This document shows positions 60,031 through 64,000 of a stretch of DNA of 64,000 nt, piece after piece (within the stretch, counting starts at the first letter, position 1; each line of letters starts with the position of its first letter). The notes beneath the pieces are model-generated. The model searched no databases and was not told where the DNA came from. It was given only the letters and a program-made list of their open reading frames with translations. The stretch is from Streptomyces capitiformicae (GTDB taxonomy: Bacteria > Actinomycetota > Actinomycetes > Streptomycetales > Streptomycetaceae), in the NCBI RefSeq assembly GCF_002214185.1, contig NZ_CP022161.1, positions 7,819,486 to 7,883,485 of the forward strand. The letters run 5' to 3'. The position numbers and the translations under genes are program-made.

Positions 60031-60064
60031 GCGGACGCGCTCCGCTTGGGCAGCCGGAAACGGC

Positions 60065-60098
60065 GAAGGGCCCGCGAACCGAGGTTCGCGGGCCCTTC
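60065..60098. terminator. Bidirectional terminator
   Basis: A 16-bp perfect inverted repeat (60065-60080 with 60083-60098) between the DUF4287 and Bax inhibitor-1 genes. Confidence 0.9.
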
Positions 60099-60130
60099 AC
60101 TGAGTGCGACCCTTCACAGGGCACCGGCTT

Positions 60131-61012
60131 CTAGTCGTCGCCGCTGAAGATCGCGACCAGTCGCAGCATCTCGATGTAGATCCACACGAGGGTCATCGTC
60201 AGGCCGAACGCGGCCAGCCAGGACTCCTCGCGAGGGGCGCCGTAGGTGATGCCGTCCTCGATCTGCTTGAAGTCGAGGGTCAGGAAGAACGCGCCGAGGA
60301 CGATCGCGAGGATGCCGACGATCGCGCCGAGCGGGCCCATGCTGCGCAGTCCGCCGTCCTCGGCGACACCGAAGACGACCAGCAGCAGGTTGACCGCCAT
60401 GACCAGGATGAAGGCGATGGCGATGGTGATGCCGATACGGGCGTACCGCGCGGTGACCCGGACCCAGCCCGCCTTGTAGACCAGGAGGGTGGCGCCGGAG
60501 ACGGCCATGGTGCCGAGCACCGCCTGGAAGGGCGCGCCGGACCACTGGGTGTTGAACATCTCGCTGATGACGCCGAGGAAGACACCCTCGAAGGCGGCGT
60601 ACGTCAGGATCAGCGCGGGCGAGGCCTTGCGCTTGAAGGACTGCACCATCGCCAGGACGAAGGCGATGAGCGCGGCGCCGACGGCGAGGCCGTAGCTCGT
60701 GCGCGTCACCGGCAGGAGGGCCCAGGCGAGGATCGCGCCGACGACGACCGTGCCGAGCGTCATGGCCGTGCGGACGACGACGTCGTCCATGGTCATGGCG
60801 CCGGTGCGGACCGGGGCCTGCGGCGGGGCGCCGTGCTGGACTTCCTGCTGGGCGTACGGGTTCGTCGCGTACGGGTTGGCGCCCTGCTGGGCGTAGGGGT
60901 TGCCCTGGGTGCCGACAGCTGCTCCCCCGGCCTGCGGCGCGGTGTTGAAGCCCGCGTAGCCGTTGTCGCGGCTGAACCCCCGTCGCGAGAAGACCGGGTT
61001 GCTGCTCCTCAT
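60131..61012 (-). CDS. Bax inhibitor-1/YccA-family membrane protein
   Basis: 293 residues from ATG 61012 (GGAGGAG upstream). A Gln/Asn/Pro/Tyr-rich cytoplasmic N-terminus with PYAQQ/PYATN repeats, then seven helices (TLGTVVVGAILAWALLPV to LAAFGLTMTLVWIYIEMLRL) with the family's conserved DFKQIEDG end. Members are channels or regulators linked to membrane and calcium homeostasis; the role here is unknown. Confidence 0.9.
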   Translation of the reverse strand: MRSSNPVFSRRGFSRDNGYAGFNTAPQAGGAAVGTQGNPYAQQGANPYATNPYAQQEVQHGAPPQAPVRTGAMTMDDVVVRTAMTLGTVVVGAILAWALLPVTRTSYGLAVGAALIAFVLAMVQSFKRKASPALILTYAAFEGVFLGVISEMFNTQWSGAPFQAVLGTMAVSGATLLVYKAGWVRVTARYARIGITIAIAFILVMAVNLLLVVFGVAEDGGLRSMGPLGAIVGILAIVLGAFFLTLDFKQIEDGITYGAPREESWLAAFGLTMTLVWIYIEMLRLVAIFSGDD

Positions 61013-61296
61013 TTCACTCCTCCATGGCCACCCTGCGTGGCCTTGGCTCAAGAGTAATAGGTAGGCAAAGGATTGCCTCTACTGCTCGGGGAGGATCTTT
61101 CCCCTGGCATGACTTCCCTTGCCATGACATCGAACACGCTACGCGTCTCCGTGATTCCCCGCGTCGGCCCCCTCAACCTCATGACCAACCCGGTACACAC
61201 CCGCGACCCGGCGGAGATCGACCCTGACGCATCGGGTGGGGCTGCCTCGGCGGGGGCGAGGCAGGGTGGGAGAATTTGTTCGATGTTGGTCGGAGG

Positions 61297-61379
61297 TGCC
61301 CGGAACCGGACTTGAACCGGTACGCCCGCGAGGGGCAGCGAGGTTTAAGCTCGCCGTGTCTGCATTCCACCATCCGGGC
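61297..61379 (-). tRNA. bldA: tRNA-Leu (TAA anticodon), bldA
   Basis: Minus strand GCCCGGATGGTGGAATGCAG... with acceptor GCCCGGA pairing TCCGGGC, D-arm, anticodon stem GCGAG/CTCGC around loop CTTAAAC (anticodon TAA, reading UUA), a long class II variable arm, and the T-arm GGTTCAAGTCC. The 3' CCA is not fully encoded. This is the only tRNA for the rare UUA codon in Streptomyces; it controls development and many accessory genes. AT-rich promoter sequence lies upstream on the minus strand (61455-61475). Confidence 0.97.
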
Positions 61380-61807
61380 AGGCCATGGGCTCCGCGCTGA
61401 GGTTACGAGCCTATCGGGAGGCTTCCCCCGAACAGCGGACGAGCGGACCGATGTTGTCTTATTTTATTGACGTCTGAGGGTGCATCAGCACAGGGAACAC
61501 GCCATCCGCACTTGCCAGTAGCCTTTCGGACGGCACGGCCCGCCGTATGGGGAATGACGGAATTTCACCGCCCGTCACCGCCCGAACGAACGACCCGTCA
61601 AGGGCGCGGCGGATGACCGCGGTGACTCGTGTTAGTCCGGGCGCCTCTCGAGGGCGGCCGTCATACCCAGGTATGACAAGGCGCCCGTCCGTCCGTCAGA
61701 AGTCTGCTCCCGGAACCAGAACTGCGACTGACTACACGGCGGCCCTCGGTCGCGACGATGGAGGCATTCCTCGACACACGTCCTCGCCCCGACAGGAGTA
61801 CCCACCC

Positions 61808-62593
61808 GTGACGACCACTCCCCTTGCCGGCACTTCCCTCGCCGACCGGTCCACCGCCGTGGCCGCCCGTGCCACGGAACTGTCGAAGATCTACGGACAG
61901 GGTGAGACCCGGGTGGTCGCCCTGGACCGGGTCACCATCGACTTCCGGCAGGCCGAGTTCACCGCGATCATGGGCCCGTCGGGGTCCGGCAAGTCCACGC
62001 TCATGCACTGCGTGGCGGGCCTGGACACCTTCTCCACCGGGTCCGTGCGCATCGGCGACACCGAGTTGGGCTCGTTGAAGGACAAGCAGCTCACCAAGCT
62101 CCGCCGGGACAAGATCGGCTTCATCTTCCAGGCGTTCAACCTGCTGCCGACGCTGACGGCGCTGGAGAACATCACCCTCCCGATGGACATCGCGGGCCGT
62201 AAGCCGGACAAGCAGTGGCTGGACACCGTGATCCGGATGGTGGGCCTCGCCGACCGGTTGAGCCACCGCCCCTCCCAGCTCTCCGGCGGCCAGCAGCAGC
62301 GGGTCGCCGTGGCCCGCGCGCTCGCTTCCCGGCCGGACATCATCTTCGGTGACGAACCGACAGGAAACCTCGACTCGCGCTCCGGTGCGGAGGTGCTGGG
62401 CTTTCTGCGCAACTCCGTACGGGAGTTGGGGCAGACCGTGGTGATGGTGACGCACGACCCGGTGGCGGCGGCGTACGCGGACCGGGTGGTGTTCCTCGCG
62501 GACGGGCGAATCGTGGACGAGATGTACGAGCCGACCGCGGACTCCGTGCTGGACCGGATGAAGCGGTTCGACGCCAAGGGGCGGACCAGCTAG
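61808..62593 (+). CDS. MacB/LolD-type ABC ATPase
   Basis: 261 residues from GTG 61808 (AGGAG about ten bases upstream). Walker A IMGPSGSGKSTLMHCVAGLD, Q-loop IFQAFNLLPTLTALENITLP, signature LSGGQQQRVAVARALASRPD, Walker B IIFGDEPTGNLDSRSG and H-loop VMVTHDPVAAAYA. Partner of the FtsX-type permease that follows. The region upstream to bldA shows only promoter-like sequence. Confidence 0.93.
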   Translation: MTTTPLAGTSLADRSTAVAARATELSKIYGQGETRVVALDRVTIDFRQAEFTAIMGPSGSGKSTLMHCVAGLDTFSTGSVRIGDTELGSLKDKQLTKLRRDKIGFIFQAFNLLPTLTALENITLPMDIAGRKPDKQWLDTVIRMVGLADRLSHRPSQLSGGQQQRVAVARALASRPDIIFGDEPTGNLDSRSGAEVLGFLRNSVRELGQTVVMVTHDPVAAAYADRVVFLADGRIVDEMYEPTADSVLDRMKRFDAKGRTS

Positions 62594-62614
62594 GGGAGTT
62601 CGCACCCAAGCGCC

Positions 62615-62686
62615 ACACCACCACCGGCACGCCACCACCGCCACACCACCACACCACCACCGGCACGCCACCACCGCCACACCACC
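62615..62686. repeat. 36-bp perfect tandem repeat between ATPase and permease
   Basis: Two identical 36-bp copies (62615-62650, 62651-62686) of a caccacc/ccggcac-rich unit, in the gap between the ABC genes. Confidence 0.92.
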
Positions 62687-62710
62687 ATCGACCCCTGACA
62701 GGGACCCTTC

Positions 62711-64000
62711 ATGTTCCGTACCGCCCTGCGCAACGTGCTCGCGCACAAGGCCAGGCTTCTCATGACCGTGCTCGCCGTGATGCTCGGCGTCGCCTGCGTG
62801 TCGGGCACGCTGGTCTTCACGAACACCATCTCGGACGCGCTCCAGAAGAGCTCGGCCAAGGGCTTCGACCACGTGGACGTGGCGATCCAGCCGGAGGGCC
62901 GCCTGAACGAGGGCGGCGAGGCCGTCGAGCAGCCGAAGCTGACGCCGGAGCTGCTGGCGAAGGTCGAGAAGGCCCCCGGCGCCGCGTCCGCGATCGGTGT
63001 GGTCAGCGGCTTCACCGCCCTCGCCGACAAGGACGGCAAGCTGATCGGCGGCGGCTTCCAGTCCCAGGGCGGGAACTACTGGGGTGATGACGATCCCCGG
63101 TATCCGATCGAGGACGGCGGCCGTGCCCCCAGGGGCGAGAACGAGATCGCCATCGACTCGAAGACCGCCGACCGCGCCGGCTACCAGGTCGGCGACACGA
63201 TTCGGCTGTCCGTCGACGGGCCGGTCCTCACCCCGACCATCACCGCGATCTTCACGACGGACGACGGCAACGTCGCCGCCGGTGGCAGCCTCGCCCTGTT
63301 CGACACGGCGACCGCCCAGAAGCTCTTCCACATGGAGGGCCAGTACGACGAGATCGCCGTGCGGGCGGCGGACGGCACCAGCCAGGACCGGCTCCAGACG
63401 GCCATAGACAAGATCGTCCCGGACGACACCGCCTCCACCACCACCGGACAGCGGCTCGCCGATCAGCAGGCCGAGATGATCGCCTCGTCCATGAGCGGGC
63501 TGAAGAACGGTCTGCTGGTGTTCGCCGGGATCGCCCTGTTCGTGGGCATGTTCATCATCGCCAACACCTTCACGATGCTGGTCGCCCAGCGCACCAAGGA
63601 GCTGGCCCTGCTGCGCGCGGTCGGCGCCTCCCGCCGTCAGGTGACACGTTCGGTGCTGGTCGAGGCGTTCGTGGTGGGCGCGGTCGCGGCGGTCGTCGGT
63701 CTCGCCGCCGGTGTCGGCATCGGCGCCGGGATGCGGTCCCTGATGGGCGTCCTCGACGCGACCGTACCGGCCGGCCCGCTGGTCGTCTCGCCCGGCACGG
63801 TCGCCACCGCCCTGCTGGTCGGTGTATTGATCACCATGCTGGCCGCCTGGCTGCCGGGGCGCCGCGCGGCGAAGATCCCGCCGGTCGCCGCGATGGGCAG
63901 CGTGCACGCGCCGGCGACGACCAAGTCGCTCGTCGTACGGAACACGATCGGCGCGCTGTTCGCGGGGGCGGGCATCGCCACCGTCCTCTACGCCACGACC
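62711..64000 (+). CDS. FtsX/MacB-type ABC permease (partial)
   Basis: ATG 62711; runs off the window without a stop. First helix LLMTVLAVMLGVACVSGTLV, a large extracytoplasmic domain (LIGGGFQSQGGNYWGDDDPR, DRAGYQVGDTIRLSVDG), then the FtsX helix triplet (GLLVFAGIALFVGMFIIANT, ELALLRAVGASRRQVTRSVL, AFVVGAVAAVVGLAAGVGIG). Forms an exporter with the upstream ATPase; the substrate is unknown. Confidence 0.9.
   Translation, partial: MFRTALRNVLAHKARLLMTVLAVMLGVACVSGTLVFTNTISDALQKSSAKGFDHVDVAIQPEGRLNEGGEAVEQPKLTPELLAKVEKAPGAASAIGVVSGFTALADKDGKLIGGGFQSQGGNYWGDDDPRYPIEDGGRAPRGENEIAIDSKTADRAGYQVGDTIRLSVDGPVLTPTITAIFTTDDGNVAAGGSLALFDTATAQKLFHMEGQYDEIAVRAADGTSQDRLQTAIDKIVPDDTASTTTGQRLADQQAEMIASSMSGLKNGLLVFAGIALFVGMFIIANTFTMLVAQRTKELALLRAVGASRRQVTRSVLVEAFVVGAVAAVVGLAAGVGIGAGMRSLMGVLDATVPAGPLVVSPGTVATALLVGVLITMLAAWLPGRRAAKIPPVAAMGSVHAPATTKSLVVRNTIGALFAGAGIATVLYATT

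Noticed and set aside
62615..62686. Tandem repeat considered as CRISPR or origin iterons
   Set aside because: Only two back-to-back copies with no spacers and no replication genes.

Overview
This window is a chromosomal segment of a Streptomyces-type actinomycete. Base composition and third-codon GC are very high, GTG and even TTG starts are common, and coupled stop/start overlaps (ATGA, GTGA) occur repeatedly. Family content is typical of the genus: PQQ-repeat and DUF4115-tailed Ser/Thr kinases, an XRE/DUF397 pair, a DUF6415 trio, an S37 tripeptidyl aminopeptidase, a CsbD-like protein and, decisively, a minus-strand tRNA-Leu with a TAA anticodon (61297-61379) that I recognise as bldA. Most of the region is ordinary chromosome, with several small degraded or rearranged patches.

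Layout. 1-3.3 kb: an ABC transporter operon whose last membrane gene is frameshifted. 3.4-4.3 kb: two gene remnants (a LuxR-type regulator and an MFS transporter) that both lost their 5' ends at one junction. 4.9-10.8 kb: a fused two-half ABC exporter, a small secreted protein and a secreted S37 peptidase. 10.8-18.5 kb: a kinase with a PQQ sensor, a lipoprotein, an MHYT membrane sensor, a TIM-barrel epimerase, a GNAT remnant, a MerR regulator and a divergent quinone oxidoreductase with two frameshifts. 18.5-22.1 kb: a tight iron/redox operon (heme-oxygenase-like iron redox protein, HemK2/MTQ2-like methyltransferase, CDGSH protein, FAD-Rieske oxidoreductase). 22.5-28.5 kb: CsbD, a second kinase, 2'-5' RNA ligase, GNAT, an XRE/TPR regulator and a divergent DUF6415-type trio. 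28.7-29.8 kb: a TIR-domain protein. 29.9-34.3 kb: a LacI regulator with its operator and a divergent three-gene sugar or polyol catabolic operon. 34.5-38.5 kb: a DUF899 gene and a DUF2617-DUF4247-DUF350-spermidine synthase operon. 39-41.7 kb: an SDR, a 64-residue secreted peptide, a winged-helix regulator and an anti-sigma-like pseudogene. 41.8-45.8 kb: an Fe/phosphonate-type ABC importer. 46.1-48.2 kb: an AAA ATPase and HNH nuclease pair matching the Septu (PtuA/PtuB) anti-phage arrangement, followed by a rearranged patch with a decapitated XRE regulator and a fragment of a NucA/NucB-type protein. 50.3-52.7 kb: an RpiR regulator with an ammonia-lyase homologue that lacks the Ala-Ser-Gly cofactor triad. 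52.9-64 kb: a membrane protein, cystathionine beta-synthase, an SGNH hydrolase, acetyl-CoA acetyltransferase, several small proteins, a Bax inhibitor-1 family protein, bldA and a MacB-type ABC pair running off the end.

The most interesting points are the Septu-like pair whose nuclease gene carries a rare TTA codon in the same window as bldA, the ammonia-lyase homologue with a shortened cofactor loop, the iron/redox operon, the TIR protein, and the many codon-phased minisatellites and GC-rich inverted repeats. Four intact or degraded genes besides the nuclease also carry TTA codons. Several frameshifts lie in short homopolymers and could be assembly errors; this cannot be resolved from the sequence alone.
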